The notes under the pieces are model-generated. The model did not search any database. It saw only the letters and a list, made by a program, of their open reading frames with translations, and was not told the DNA's origin. A stretch of 64,000 bases of DNA from Portulaca oleracea (Eukaryota; Streptophyta; Magnoliopsida; Caryophyllales; Portulacaceae): positions 32,061,317 through 32,125,316 of the forward strand of contig CM055876.1 in assembly GCA_029582165.1 (NCBI GenBank), read 5' to 3'. Within the stretch, counting starts at the first letter, position 1. Each line of letters begins with the position of its first letter. The translations under genes were made by a program, and so were the position numbers. Positions 39,226 to 51,369 of the stretch are shown in pieces.

Positions 39226-39724
39226 AAGACTTTATACTTTTATACGGTTGGTGCGGTGTGGTGTGGTAATGGTGTGATGCGGTGAAATATGGTGAGTTGT
39301 TGTAAATAAGGCAGGTGAGAAAAGAGAATGTAAAAAGTAGAGGAGAAAAGTAAGAAAATAGTACCTCTGTCCCATTTTATTTGTCCATCTACCTAACTTG
39401 AGAAGACCAATGTGTATTGGGAATTGAGGTAAAAAGTTTGTAATTTACCCAAACTACCCCTACTTTAATTGAAAATAATAGTGGTTAGAGTTGTAAAAAG
39501 TGATAAATGAATATATTAATTAGGGGTAGAAAAGGAATTACAGTTGTTGAGATTGTAAATGAGACAAATATTTTGAGACAAAAAAGTTAGGTAAAAGGAC
39601 AAATATTTTGGGACGGAGGTAGTATATTGATAATGATTATGGTAAAGTATGGTGAAGTGTGGTAGAATATTGAGCAATGCAGTACCGTGCACCGCAACCT
39701 ACAACATAAAAGAACATAGCCTTA
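39226..39724. mobile_element. MITE of the AAGGCT...GTTCTTTTAT family, interrupted by a second MITE
   Basis: The left end AAGACTTTATACTTTTATACGG and the right end (in reverse AAGGCTATGTTCTTTTATG) pair imperfectly. The interior is rich in GTGGTG/CACCAC and resembles the element at 41222-41480. A complete Stowaway-like MITE sits inside it at 39364-39622. Confidence 0.55.
39364..39622. mobile_element. Stowaway-like MITE nested in another MITE (TSD TA)
   Basis: The ends CCTCTGTCCCATTTTATTTGTCC and GGACAAATATTTTGGGACGGAGG pair and are flanked by TA. It divides the 39226-39724 element. Confidence 0.75.
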
Positions 39725-39731
39725 GAACTGT

Positions 39732-39908
39732 TATCTCCTATCCATGTTAATTGTCTCAATATCCTTCTTCTATTAAAAATTACAACATTATATCCTCATG
39801 TTAATATTTCTCATTATAAATATAATGATAATATTTTTGTATACTAGAACATTGTATATGCTGAAAAATTAATGACATTAATAGACAATTAATATGGAAT
39901 GGAGAGAG
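39732..39908. mobile_element. Small Stowaway-like MITE
   Basis: The left end CTCCTATCCATGTTAATTGTCT pairs with AGACAATTAATATGGAATGGAGAGAG. About 177 bases, non-coding. Confidence 0.65.
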
Positions 39909-39915
39909 TATATTA

Positions 39916-40131
39916 CTACCTCCGTCCCAAAATATTTGTCCTTTGACTAAATTTTGACCGTTAGTTACTTACAAATTATAATGAGTTACAATATGAAACT
40001 ACCGTGATTATAATTTTTAGTAAATTATCTTTCTAATGACAGTAATTTCATATTTTAACTCATTATAATTTGTGAGTATGTAATTAATATCAAAATTTAG
40101 TCCAAGGACAAACATTTTGAGACGGAAGTAG
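39916..40131. mobile_element. Stowaway-like MITE (TSD TA)
   Basis: The ends CTACCTCCGTCCCAAAATATTTG and AAACATTTTGAGACGGAAGTAG pair and are flanked by TA. The interior is also an inverted repeat (CTTTGACTAAATTTTGA mirrored by TCAAAATTTAGTCCAAG-like sequence). Confidence 0.8.
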
Positions 40132-41046
40132 TAGTTTACCAACTGCAATGCACTTTCAATTGCTCCCATCAATTTTTCAATGGCCAGCCAATAATTTTTT
40201 TTTTTTTGTAATACAAAAAAAAAAGACATCGAAAGCTAAACATATGCCCTCATGCTCCTATTTACTTCCAATAGCTCACATATGATATGAGTCATATGAC
40301 TATAGCCTGTTTCCAAAAATGTGTGTAACCGATCTCAAAATTATGTGACTTATAATAGTCACCTACTAGGAATTCTTGGTAGATTATATGGTTATTTCTG
40401 ATTAATGGATAACATATTACATCATTATACATTAACTTTTAATAAATATTAACAAGTGATAATCGACTGATAAAAAAATGCACCTATCTAGCTAATCGGC
40501 TAATAGTGTGTCATAGTGATCAAAATATGCATGTTTTTTCTTAGGTAGTTTTGGTCAGGTGTGAAGTATGTATACTAGGGTTACTACCAAGGAAGGGTAC
40601 GTACGTATCATATATATATATGTATATATGTAGAACTTGAAACAGTTTATAACAATATATATTGTGATGAATTTTCTTTTTAGATGGTGCAGTTATATAA
40701 AGTACAGGAAACATCATTCTCAAAGTACAGCAAAAAAGGGTGGTGGGCAATAATTATCTTCATCATGAGAAGGTAGGAGCTACCTGTTTGGTGATTGCAA
40801 CCTAGCATATATATATGCATCATTATGCATGCCCTTTTTCGGTTGGCTATATGTATGTTCATGTTTACACTTTACATGCACTCACACTCACTTTGCCTTC
40901 CATTTGGAGTTTGGGTGTTCACATATTTAATCTTAAAGTGTTAAATTAAGCACATATGTAAATTTAAATACGGTTAAATAGTTTTGTTTGTCTTATTGTA
41001 TAGTTGGCTTGTTCATGTTTGCAAGTGAAGAGAAGGTGAAATAGTT

Positions 41047-41178
41047 AGGCACCGTTCTTTTGTACGTTACGTTACGTTTAGTTGCGTTGGAAATAGTTAA
41101 AAAAGAATGATAATTTGCGTAATGTTGCGTTAAGTTGCGTTGCGTTTGGGTGCGTTAACGCATAAAAGAACGGTGCCT
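41047..41178. mobile_element. MITE with AGGCACCGTTCTTTT inverted ends
   Basis: AGGCACCGTTCTTTT on the left and AAAAGAACGGTGCCT on the right form a perfect 15-bp inverted repeat. The interior repeats GTTACGTT/GTTGCGTT. It is the same family as 37757-37917. Confidence 0.8.
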
Positions 41179-41221
41179 ATTAATGCTTTTTTTTATGTAG
41201 TATGATTGTCTGGTCCAACTA

Positions 41222-41480
41222 AGGCTCTGTTCTTCTATGCGGTTGACAAACTGTGGTATCACAGTATACCGCAGTTTGCCACAACTCACCACACTTTACC
41301 ACAAATCATTACTTTTCTCTCTCCTCACTTTTCTCTCTTCTCACTTTTCTCCTCTACTTTTTACATTCTCTCTCCTCACCTACCCCTCATACCAATAACT
41401 TATCATAATTCCACCACACCCCACCACAATTCCACCACACCACACCTCACCCCACCATACCACTGAAAAGAACAGGGCCT
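41222..41480. mobile_element. MITE with AGGCYCTGTTCTT inverted ends
   Basis: The left end AGGCTCTGTTCTTCTATGCGG is mirrored by AAAAGAACAGGGCCT on the right. The interior holds CACCACA and CTCTCCTCAC repeats. The 86-codon open frame inside is repeat-derived. Confidence 0.7.
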
Positions 41481-41850
41481 AAATACATGTGTTTAAGGAT
41501 GAAACAAACCTACATTAGAGAGATGGATGAAAAGCAATCTAGTCATGAGACAAACAACTTCTTGAGGCAAATTGATGAATTAATTCATTCCCTCTCAAAT
41601 AAAATTTTCATTTAGAGCAAACTTATTCTGACATGCATTTTTTGAGCCTCAGGTAACATAGTTGATCAATTTATAGATTGAGACTCTATTACCGGACTTG
41701 ATAGCATGCTGATTCTTTTAATATTACTATTTATATTCTAAGTTTGACCCTTAAACTATGGCAAAATAATTTTTTAATCGTAGACCTTGGGTAGTCGCTC
41801 ATGATCAGGCAGGGTAGACCCTGGCGTAGAAATGGGTATATTTTACTTTG

Positions 41851-42223
41851 AAAATGATAAACATCTTGCCTTAAGATAGTTCTTAACCATCTTGCATCTC
41901 ACCTAAATCACTCATAAAATTAAATGTAAATATATTTAAATCATTATAAAGGTATGTTTCATTACTTTGAGGATTATTATAACCTATAAACAATATAAAA
42001 ATGTTTATTTATTTGTATTTTTCATAAATATAAAACTATGTATCAAATGTGCATTTTTTACTATGATTGATAAAATTAGCTATTATTTATATTTTTTAGA
42101 CCTAACAGATGAGTATTATACTCTTGTAGTTGATAAATATACGTAATTATTAAAGAAAATATTATTAAAATTTAATAAAATGTGAAATATAGATAATTCA
42201 AGATGTATCTTGATGTTTATCAT
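41851..42223 (-). repeat. ~380-bp MITE, copy B (inverted)
   Basis: The reverse complement matches copies A and C through their whole length, including the CACATCTTG-type ends and the central AAATATAAATAATAGC segment. It is intact and without insertion. Confidence 0.75.
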
Positions 42224-42563
42224 GGTCCATTTTACTTTGCGGTAAGTTGAGCCCATTGATCATGATCACCTACTAATGTTGTGGTACAGTAATTTATATA
42301 CGGATGATATACATGTTTATATAATAATTTAGGGAAAACGACTGCTCCATGAAACAACGTACATTTGTGAGTATGGGGAAAAAATGGGTGCAAGGAGTAT
42401 AATAAGAGGAGCCCTCCTAAATATGCCCGGGCTGCCTCGGCCGGGGTTAGGATGACAGGTGTGAGAGACAAGTTTTAGTTTTAATGTGATCAAGCACTAT
42501 TAACACACTTTGCTTTTTCACATCTCTAATATTCCTCATCATTATCATTATCGTTATAATGTA

Positions 42564-42812
42564 CTACCTCCATCACAAATTGTTTGTCCATCTACCTAAC
42601 TCCCTTATCCCAAAATATTCGTCCATTTTATAATTCCAATGATTGTAATTCCTATTATACCCCTAATAAATACTCTTTTGTTTCTTTTTTATTTTTCTTC
42701 ACATGAGAAAAGTAAGGGCAATTCTGGTACATTACACATTTTTCACCCCATTTCCCATGACCATTGGACTTTGAAATATAGTTGGATGGACAAACAATAT
42801 GGGACGGAGGTA
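42564..42812. mobile_element. Stowaway-like MITE
   Basis: The ends CTACCTCCATCACAAATTGTTTG and CAAACAATATGGGACGGAGG pair and the left flank is TA. Immediately followed by another MITE. Confidence 0.7.
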
Positions 42813-42820
42813 ATATTATA

Positions 42821-43077
42821 CTCCCTCCGTCCCAATTAATTTGTCCACTTAATTTTTTTCACGGTCTCCAATGTAATATTTTGACCGTTAATTTTTCACG
42901 TTTTATTTAAGTAAGACTAATAATATTGTATTTAAGTAAAAATATATTTCATCACAAATCTAATAGTGGTAGTATTGTACAATAACTCAATATATAATAT
43001 ATTAAATTAATGGTCAAAGTTTAGAAATTTTGACCTATAAAATCAAACAATGAACAATTTATTTGGGACGGAGGGAG
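42821..43077. mobile_element. Stowaway-type MITE, complete (TSD TA)
   Basis: CTCCCTCCGTCCCAATTAATTTG on the left and AATTTATTTGGGACGGAGGGAG on the right, flanked by TA. 257 bases. Confidence 0.85.
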
Positions 43078-43321
43078 TATATAACTGAAAATGGAGATGA
43101 GATGTGTCCAGTGTGTGAAATTAAGATACTTTTCTTCCACTTTAAGAACAATGTCCATGTAGTCTTAGTTTGTAATTCTTGTCCTTACATTCCCCTCCTA
43201 AAATTTACTCTTTTTTTTGTCTATGTTATTTCTCGATCGGTTAGAAATTAAATAATCTTTTGTTAATCATAAATAAAAACATTATAAATTTTGGGACAAG
43301 ATACCTATCAACTATTCAACT

Positions 43322-43782
43322 ACTCCCTCCTTTCATAGTTATTAAAATCCCGATCCTGATTTACGATCCTACGATTTTATGGTCCAAAATCATCGCTACG
43401 ATTCTACAATTTACACACGATCCACGATCCTACATGGGTTAAATTCCGATCCTAACTTCCCCATAGTTTCGAGTTAGGATCCCGATTTTAACAACCTTGC
43501 CTCCTTCCCATTTTATCTGTCACTTAAGACATAATTCACAAAATCAAAAAAACTTCCAATTTACATTAATTTGCATTCTTGGAAATGAGAAAAAGACAAA
43601 TAAAATGGTGAATAATAAAAAGAAAAATGGTGAATAAAAGAGAAAAGTTGAAGAAAAAAATGTATTTATTAAGGTTAATTTGATAAATTAGTAATTAATG
43701 TGTTATTGGAATTGTAAGGTGACAGATATTATGGGAAAGAAAAAAGTTAGTTAAAGTGACAGATAATATGGGAAGGAGGGAG
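43322..43782. mobile_element. Stowaway-like MITE carrying a nested MULE-type MITE
   Basis: The outer ends are CTCCCTCCTTTC (43323) and GGAAGGAGGGAG (ending near 43780). The outer sequence resumes at 43500 with CCTCCTTCCCATTTTATCTGTCAC, whose partner GTGACAGATAATATGGGAAGG is at the right end. The inner element (~43335-43499) has ends AGTTATTAAAATCCCGATCC and, in reverse, GGTTGTTAAAATCGGGATCC. Confidence 0.65.
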
Positions 43783-43800
43783 TATCATAATATAAAATTT

Positions 43801-44198
43801 GGACAACGATACACATCTTGACTCAAGATTGTTAATAATCATCTTAAATTGTCCATGTTTCACATTTTTGTAACTTTTAATTATATTTTCTCTAATAATT
43901 ATATATATTTATCAATTATAAGACTATAATACTTACTAGCTAGGTCAAAAAATATAAATAATAGCCTAATTTTATCAATCATAGTAGAAAATACACATTT
44001 TATGCATAGTTTTATATTCATGAAAAAATATAAATAAATAATTATTTTTATATTGTTTATAAATAAATTATAATAACCCTCAAAGTCATTAAACATACCT
44101 TTATAATGATTTAAATATACTTAAATTTAACTTTATAAGTGATTTACGTGAGATGTAAGATGAATATTAACCATCTTGCATTAATGTATTTATCATTT
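43801..44198 (+). repeat. ~380-bp MITE, copy C (uninterrupted)
   Basis: Starts GGACAACGATACACATCTTG and ends near TGTATTTATCATTTTG. It is collinear with the two halves of copy A and shows the site before the long LTR inserted there. Confidence 0.75.
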
Positions 44199-44237
44199 TG
44201 CATAAAATTTATAGCTTCACACACTAAATTTAAAAAG

Positions 44238-44238
44238 A

Positions 44239-44311
<73 letters not shown>
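44238..44311. repeat. (AT)n microsatellite
   Basis: About 37 uninterrupted AT units, able to form a cruciform and likely length-variable. Confidence 0.95.
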
Positions 44312-44312
<1 letters not shown>

Positions 44313-44766
44313 CGTCATAATATTACATATAAGTTGTATAAAATTATACTTTTTATAAATAATTTTTTAAATTTATAAAAAGATGCATAGAAAATATTTC
44401 GAATGGATAAAATTGATTTGGTTAGGATATCATATGCTAAGTAAAGGTTAAACCCCTTCTAATTGATACTAATCATAAGTATAAAATAAGTGACAAACAT
44501 CGTAATAAATATTAATTTCATATAAATAAACATACTTAAAAGACATCTTGGGCCACCATGCCCCGTCATTATCATCCAATTATAAAATAACTCTAAACTA
44601 TCTAATCTAATTTGACCAGTAGTAGCCAACTATAATTGACCATGTTGAGATCTCTTTCTTGCTCACATCTATATACTTGTAGTGACAATCCCATGGCGCC
44701 CAACAACATCGCAACGGCGAGGCGTTTGAGAGTTTCAACCAATCACAATTAGGAAAAATCCAATTT

Positions 44767-45308
44767 TTAGAAATATTTTTTAAAAATTTCGGAAAATCAT
44801 AGTAATAATCAATGAAAATCAAAACTTAGGATGCATTTGACTCTGACCCCATTATCAATAATTTTTTTTTTATTTTCAACTGGATTTTATTTGAAACCTC
44901 TTTGGACCCCATTTACAATTTGGTACATAATCTATTTGATTTAATTTATTTTAGAATTAAAAAAAAACTTTAAGAATCCCATATGGCTTTGGAGTTTGAT
45001 CACGTTTACAACTGTTAAAATATCTGGCACAACTGCAACTAAAAAATATTTCTAAAAATCATAGTAATAATCGATGAAAATCAAAATGCATTGGACTCTG
45101 ACCCCATTATCAATAATTTTTTATTTTATTTTCAACCGGATTTTATTTGAAACCTTGACTGCTTTGGACTCTGACCCCATTTACAGCTGTTATATATCTG
45201 TTTCAGATTTAATTTTATTTTAGAATTAAAAAAAACTTTTAAGAATCCCATATGGCTTTGGAGTTTGATCACGTTTACAACTGTTATAATATCTGGCACA
45301 ATTGCAGG
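44767..45308. repeat. ~270-bp tandem duplication
   Basis: Unit 1 (~44767-45037) and unit 2 (~45042-45308) share, in the same order, AATCATAGTAATAATC, GACTCTGACCCCATTATCAA, GAATCCCATATGGCTTTGG and TATCTGGCACAA. Unit 2 has a partial extra copy of the GACTCTGACCCCAT motif. No coding potential. Confidence 0.85.
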
Positions 45309-45339
45309 CTTGCAGTTAGGTTACGTTCATTACTTTTTC

Positions 45340-45855
45340 CAAAACATATAAATACAATACTTTCACAAACCAGCCAGAATCACAATTGATATTCCCCATA
45401 TTCGTCTCAATTGATTATTGACATTCCCAATTCATACTCTCATTAAGGTTAGTTTCAAGTCATTATTATATAGATATTTAAACCTATTGGGTTCTACATT
45501 GATTGCATTCATTGTAATGATATATTTTAAAACTATTTTGAATTTTGCAGATTCAATTCACATCACCATTGTTGATATAATTATTTACTATTAACACTTC
45601 ATACAGTCAAGTTATCGTCATTAAGGTAAGTCACATATACCTTTGTTTAATCGCATACACTTTACTCACTTTTACTATACTTTATATTCAAATCTTTTTA
45701 AATTTACTTTATTCGCATTCACTATATTTGCATATAGATTTCATTAATATTTCGTTTGGTTTATTTATATGGACAGTTATTTATCCATGACTTTTATAAA
45801 ATTTCAAAAGTAACTAATTGAGTTCGTTCCGTGCATCGCATGGGTTGAAGCCTAG
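45340..45855 (+). mobile_element. Helitron-like 3' portion with TATA box and terminal hairpin
   Basis: A TATAAATA box at 45348 is followed by a leader with possible splice donors (AAG|GTTAGT, AAG|GTAAGT). The segment ends in CCGTGCATCGCATGGGTTGA then CCTAG with T following. A hairpin followed by CTAG at an A/T site is typical of Helitron 3' ends. The 5' TC end and any Rep/helicase genes are not found, so it would be non-autonomous. Confidence 0.5.
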
Positions 45856-45906
45856 TATATACTAATTATAATAAAACCTCTACTACTATTACTAATCATA
45901 ATAATA

Positions 45907-47713
45907 GAGAAATTCTAAGGTAGTCAACTTTTTTTCGACTACGGTAGTCGATTAATATCAACCGTTGATCTATTAAGAATTAATCTAAACCATTGAAATT
46001 TTTTAAGTTTTTTAATCACCAAAATCTTTCTAAGATTTCTCAAAGATATATTCTTTCTTATTTTTGTCATTAAATATATTTTCTATCAAATCAATTTTTT
46101 TTTTGAAAGAACTTTGCATCAATTAATATATGGACCATCGCGTTCCATATTATTTGTTTCTTGCCCTATGCATATGCTAGCAGTTTTTTTTTGTCAAAAT
46201 TATTAAATTATTTTTTACTCCCTCCGTTCTATATTACTATTATTTTTGAAAATTGTGCATTCAAACTTTAAAAATTTTGGCTTAAATTTTTCGATATGTA
46301 CAATGATTTGTTATGTAAATTTATTATCATTAGTAATGAAAACTAATATTTTATAATATTGCAATTGTTAATAAAATATTATATCGAAATTTATCAATAC
46401 AAAAGTGACTTTGAATACCGTGATGTACAACACAATGACATTAATATGTCACGGCGAGAGTATTATAAATATTATATTGTTCTTTTTATCAAAAAATATC
46501 ATATTAATTTTATCTTAATTTGTGAGCCTATTAAATAAGGTCAAGTGTAATAGTGTATTTTTGTTTCATATAAATTTTTGGGGCTTATTAAATTTATAAT
46601 TTTTGGTTATAGATTAATCTTTTTTAGAACATTTTAAATCTTATAGATGACTACAAATTTTTATTATTGTTATACTTTTGACAAAATTATTGTTACATTA
46701 AAAATTAAAATTAAGATGGTATTAGGCTATGAGCTATTTTATTGACACTTTGAATATATGTGTTCATGTGACTTCGTATACTTTTATACCTATGACAGCT
46801 GTTGTAATACGGAGAGCTACATATATGGCTAGGAGCACCTCGCCGTTGATGTTGGAATTTAGGTCAATAGGTTGATGTAGTGGGTAGAACTACGTTACAA
46901 ATTTTCCCAACAACAAATGATGACCACAATCAGAATGACTATTGTTATAACATGTAAAATATTTAAAAAGTTTTAAAGTTGGCTATTATTTTTCTCTAAA
47001 AATATTTAAATCAAAACACAGCCATGAATGTCTACAATTTAAAGCGGATTAACATTAATGATGGTCATGAACGATTGTAGGGTTGGCTATTATTTTCCGC
47101 CGCAAAAATTTAAATCGAAACACGGCCATGAACGTCTACAATTTAAAGCGGATTAAAAATTTAAAACATGCCCCCTGGTGATTTGGTTTAAAACATGGCC
47201 ATGAATGACTATTGAAAAACATAACTTTAGATTTTTCCAGCGGATTAAAATAATATCCAAACACCGCTATAAATTGTAGTTTTTGAGGGAACTTCTATTT
47301 TCTGTCCATCGGATGAGGGACCTTATTAGAAATATTTGAGAAATAACATGTTGGTCAAGCTTTGTGGACATCCGAATGTGCCGCGCTAGTTGTACCCGAA
47401 CAGTTATTGCCCATAAGGTTTTTGGAATTTTGAGTTTTGTACAAGTATTTATACAGTGAACATTATTGTTGGTGTTGAAAAAAAAACAGCTATAAATAGT
47501 AGAAGATTACAAAAGATTTTTTACTGATATTAGAATATTTTATATACTAAATTATGTAATTATTAACTTAATAATGATAAAAAATAAAGTTATTGATTTA
47601 AGATTTAATAAAAATCAAATCAACGGTTAAGATTATTCTATTCATAATCAATTGCTAATATTCAATTTAACTATGGTAGTTAAAAAAAAAAGTTGACTAC
47701 CGCAGACCTTCCC
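45907..47713. mobile_element. MULE-like non-autonomous element (9-bp TSD ATAATAATA)
   Basis: Terminal inverted repeats GAGAAATTCTAAGGTAGTCAAC and, in reverse from the right, GGGAAGGTCTGCGGTAGTCAAC are followed by further inverted similarity including CAACCGTTGAT. The flanks ATAATAATA at 45898-45906 and 47714-47722 are identical. A 9-bp duplication is the mark of Mutator-like elements, although the AT-rich sequence makes chance possible. Inside lie a degenerate Stowaway-like MITE (46218-46463) and direct repeats around CGGCCATGAACGTCTACAAT (46,980-47,270). No transposase frame is found. Confidence 0.65.
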
Positions 47714-47722
47714 ATAATAATA

Positions 47723-50115
47723 ACCTCCTGTTTGATCCGTTTATATAGACTTATAAAGAATTTAATTTATCCTAAAAAATCTTTTTTCATTATCTCTTGA
47801 AATGAAAAATTGGAAAATTGCCAATATAATGCATGCCTTCTTCTTTGGTTAAGTTACTTTCAGATATAGATGGATAAGTTAGAATAAATTGGGATAAGTT
47901 AGAATAAGTAATAATACTTTTTTGGGAACTGTTTATTTAGAGTGAATGTTATTTTAGAGAATTGTGTTAGATTTGAATAAGTTTGGATAAATTAGGAGAG
48001 TTATATCCAATCTAACCAAAAAATATGATCGTAGTAGCTAGTACTTGCATTTGCAAGTAACTTGTTGCATCATACTTTCCCATAATTAATTTTTATATTG
48101 GAAAACATATATGTTAATATTTAAAGAACAATGCTACAACATACTCTTGATAGAGTAAGTAAATCCTTTAATATTAAAAACCCACAATGCCACTTTACTG
48201 TTCAAATAGCAAATTTGTAATTTTTCGCAACTTCAAGCCCTATTGTAACCTTTTTACTATTTTAGTTTAGTTTCCTAATTTAATCCCTAGACCTAGAAAC
48301 TTTTTGCCTTTGCTCTTTGTTGGGTCTTTTCCCTGTTGCTTTGCTGAGCTATCCGACGCTCTAATTTCATTCATCTTTCATCTTTTCTCTAATTTTAATT
48401 CCCTCATGTGTCAGATGGATTCTATTCGGGTTCATCTTCTTCGTCTTCAATTGAAAGCAAACTCAGAAAGCTAAGTTCATATTTCGAAGCCCGAGTGTCA
48501 TCTTTGCGATGGGTTCAAAGAGAAGCTTCAAACAGCCTATCAGCGAGCTATTGCGTTGTACGTAAAAGGTATGCATTCTCTAATGTAAGGATCAAAGATC
48601 TATAGGTTGTTTTTGAAGGCAGATCTGGTGAAACAGTTAAAGAAATTGATGAATTCATGGACTAAACAAAAAGGTTGTCCAATTGTTTTTGTGAAACTAA
48701 CCACGAAAAGCTGGAGATGGGTTCGAAACCATACACAACTTTCTTCTTGCTTAATTCGTTCCGCTCCACTTGATCATGCCCTAAGTAGCACTACAACAAG
48801 CTTTGTGGTTGATTGTCATTCGGGTTATCTGCTTTCTGGAAAATTGATTATGGTTTTTTGCTTGGGTTTGTTACTTTTACCTGCAGTTTGTTTGTCCTAG
48901 CTTGTGGCTTATAGAAATTACAGGAGATAGGCACAAAGTTTCTAACCTTAATGAACCAGTTAAGCTAATTTCATTAGTAAATTCTTGAGATTATATTTCG
49001 CATAAATTTGATGAAATGTCTTTAACCTTATTTGTGCAAATTCTTGTGTTTGATTAGTCATTATATGTTTGCTCCACTTCAACTCTGATTTCTATGTAAA
49101 TTGTTGTACAGGATTATATAGGACCTCTTCTTTACTGACACAACCCTCTTTTGTGAGGTAACTTTGTTCTTCATCTGATTTCCATTGTATTCTACTCCCT
49201 TTATTTCTTCTAGCAGTTTCGATTGATTTTGATTTTGCCCAACTTTTTTAGAGTTTTCTTGTCATGCTTTTAATACTTACTTATTCGGTCTTATCATGCT
49301 TTTGATTTACTGATTTGGCAAATTGCACTTGGGGCCATTGTCATGCTCTATAGGATGAATGATGTTTATGAATTAACTCTATGCATTCTACCTAGATTTT
49401 TCTGGTTGTTGAATGTAGGCACTTTATTTTTTAATTTTTATTCTTTTTGGGTTTGTGCTGTTGTACTCTACAAGAAGTCAACATAATATTGTAATTATTT
49501 AATCGAGTTTTGTTATGTAGACCCCATTATTTGCTATGCTTATTGCACTCTTCAAATATTAATGATAATGGTTATATGACAAGCTTGCTTTTCTTGACCT
49601 ACACTGGTTGCTTGGTAGGTACCTTAGTAGCTACAGAGCTTCACATTAGTTCAATTAAATGCTCAGTTAGAAGCTTGCAATTGACAATCACTTCCCCTAA
49701 AAGAAAGAAAGAAAAATATTTCATGTGAGGTCCAACAAAAATATGTTTTCGTGAATTAACTTGGCTTTGAGAACCATTCCATCCTAGGCTAAGTCTTTGT
49801 CGGATCTAATTGGTTTGACCATGGATCTTATTCCAAACGAAGAATTATGAGTGTGATGATATTCTTGTCTCAAGAAAGGAAAAGGAGAACCATGTAACAT
49901 AGATGACACCAACTCCTCTTCATTTCTGCCGTTTGCAACAAGGTTGAGATTGTTAAGTTTCTGTTGGAGTGGAAGGGTGAAGGGGCCAGAGAAGGTCGAG
50001 ATTGAAGCGAAAAATGTGGTAAGAGTTGGTCTTTAGCCAATTGTGGTTGTAAATTTTTCATCTTTTGATTTCACAGCTTAATTTAGTAGTAATAATACTC
50101 TAGCGTTCTTTGCAG
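47723..50115. other. Intergenic DNA with exon-like relics, unassigned
   Basis: From about 48300 the sequence becomes more gene-like. A frame at 48487-48569 reads CHLCDGFKEKLQTAYQRAIALYVKR and ends at a plausible donor AAAAG|GTATGC. I cannot name the family, and other frames (48408-48605, 48607-48900) have no recognisable domain. It may be a decayed gene or part of a captured-exon element together with the exons at 50116 and 51370. Confidence 0.35.
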
Positions 50116-50207
50116 AGTACGGGGAGACTCCGTTGCATGTGGTGGCAAGGAATGGTTGCAATGAAGCTTTCCTTTCCCATGGTGCTTTTCTAGAGGTGAA
50201 GGCTAAT
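50116..50207 (+). pseudogene. Ankyrin-repeat exon relic with intact splice sites
   Basis: The exon is bounded by TTTGCAG and GTATGT and encodes YGETPLHVVARNGCNEAFLSHGAFLEVKAN. This is one ankyrin repeat (GETPLHxAARNG) and the start of the next. It resembles the ankyrin part of plant ankyrin-AAA ATPase (CbxX/CfqX-like) proteins, but with about three residues missing after NEA and no flanking exons of that gene recognised nearby. I therefore read it as an isolated, displaced exon. The frame is open, so expression in a chimeric transcript is not excluded. Confidence 0.55.
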
Positions 50208-51369
50208 GTATGTTTTCTATTTCTCCTTCTCGTAATGTGTTAGACACCAAACTGAGTAATTGTTAATGGGCTTGTAGGGTTCATGATTAATGTAGGCGAG
50301 GCTTTGTCTTGGGGTTACTATTTAAGGCTTTGAAGGTGCATGGTTAGTTTCGAGCTAACTTTTGAATTCGAAGGTCGATTAACAAATTATTTGGATAGGT
50401 TTGAAATTGTAACTTGTAGGTAGAAGCCAACCCCAAATGAACTTGTCTTGAAGAAAGTCTTAAGATCACTCACGCTCACAAAGTACCTTCAGGCTAGAGC
50501 ATATGACACTAGGATTGGTTTGAATGATATATCCTTTTTTTTTTAATGCATTTTTTTTATTAAAATTTTCTTCTCGACATATTTTCTTTGTGGGTCTACT
50601 AGCAGTTAATGTTTGTTGAGGCTGAGGTAAGCCTTCCTGTATTTTGTTCCGTATGGACCTTGCAGAAATAGGACTCATGCCGGGAGTTCTATTGCCAAAT
50701 AGATTATGTTGTATTTCCTTTTTGGTGGCCAAAATTCTTGGAAAATTGCTGCATCTGGTGGAATCTTACCAACTGGGAATGTAACAGAGGTGCAGAGGAC
50801 TGATTTTGTAGGGGACTTATAGGAAGATTATATGTATGAATGCTAATTGGTAGAATTTGACTTTCTTTCACGATTAAGATAAATTGTGAGAAAGAGTTAC
50901 GTGTTCATATGTCTGCTCAAGAATTAACAGGGATGAATACAGGGGTATTTCATTTAACTACTTGGCATGAGAAAATTGCTACGAATGTCTATTTTTTGCT
51001 TGGGGGTCCCAAAACTGTGATATCTGATTTACCTTCTTGCCATGCAGAAATTGCTACAAATGTTTGTCTAAAGATGGTTTCACTAGACGGAAACTTTAAA
51101 ATATCAGAGAATTCGATTTCTTCATGCTTGGAAGTGTCATGAAAAGAACAATAATGCTCAATACCTGAGACAATGAGGATAGAAGTTTTGAAGAGAAACT
51201 TCAGAGTATTGCACAACTTATTTTCGATTGATGGGATTGTACATGTTTATTCAGTTCTATTAACTTCAAAAATTTTTTTCTTTACATCTGAGAATGAGCT
51301 TGACAATTTCCAATTTGAGTAATAACTCTGCTTGTTTTCTCTTTATCGGGCACTTTATCATATATGCAG

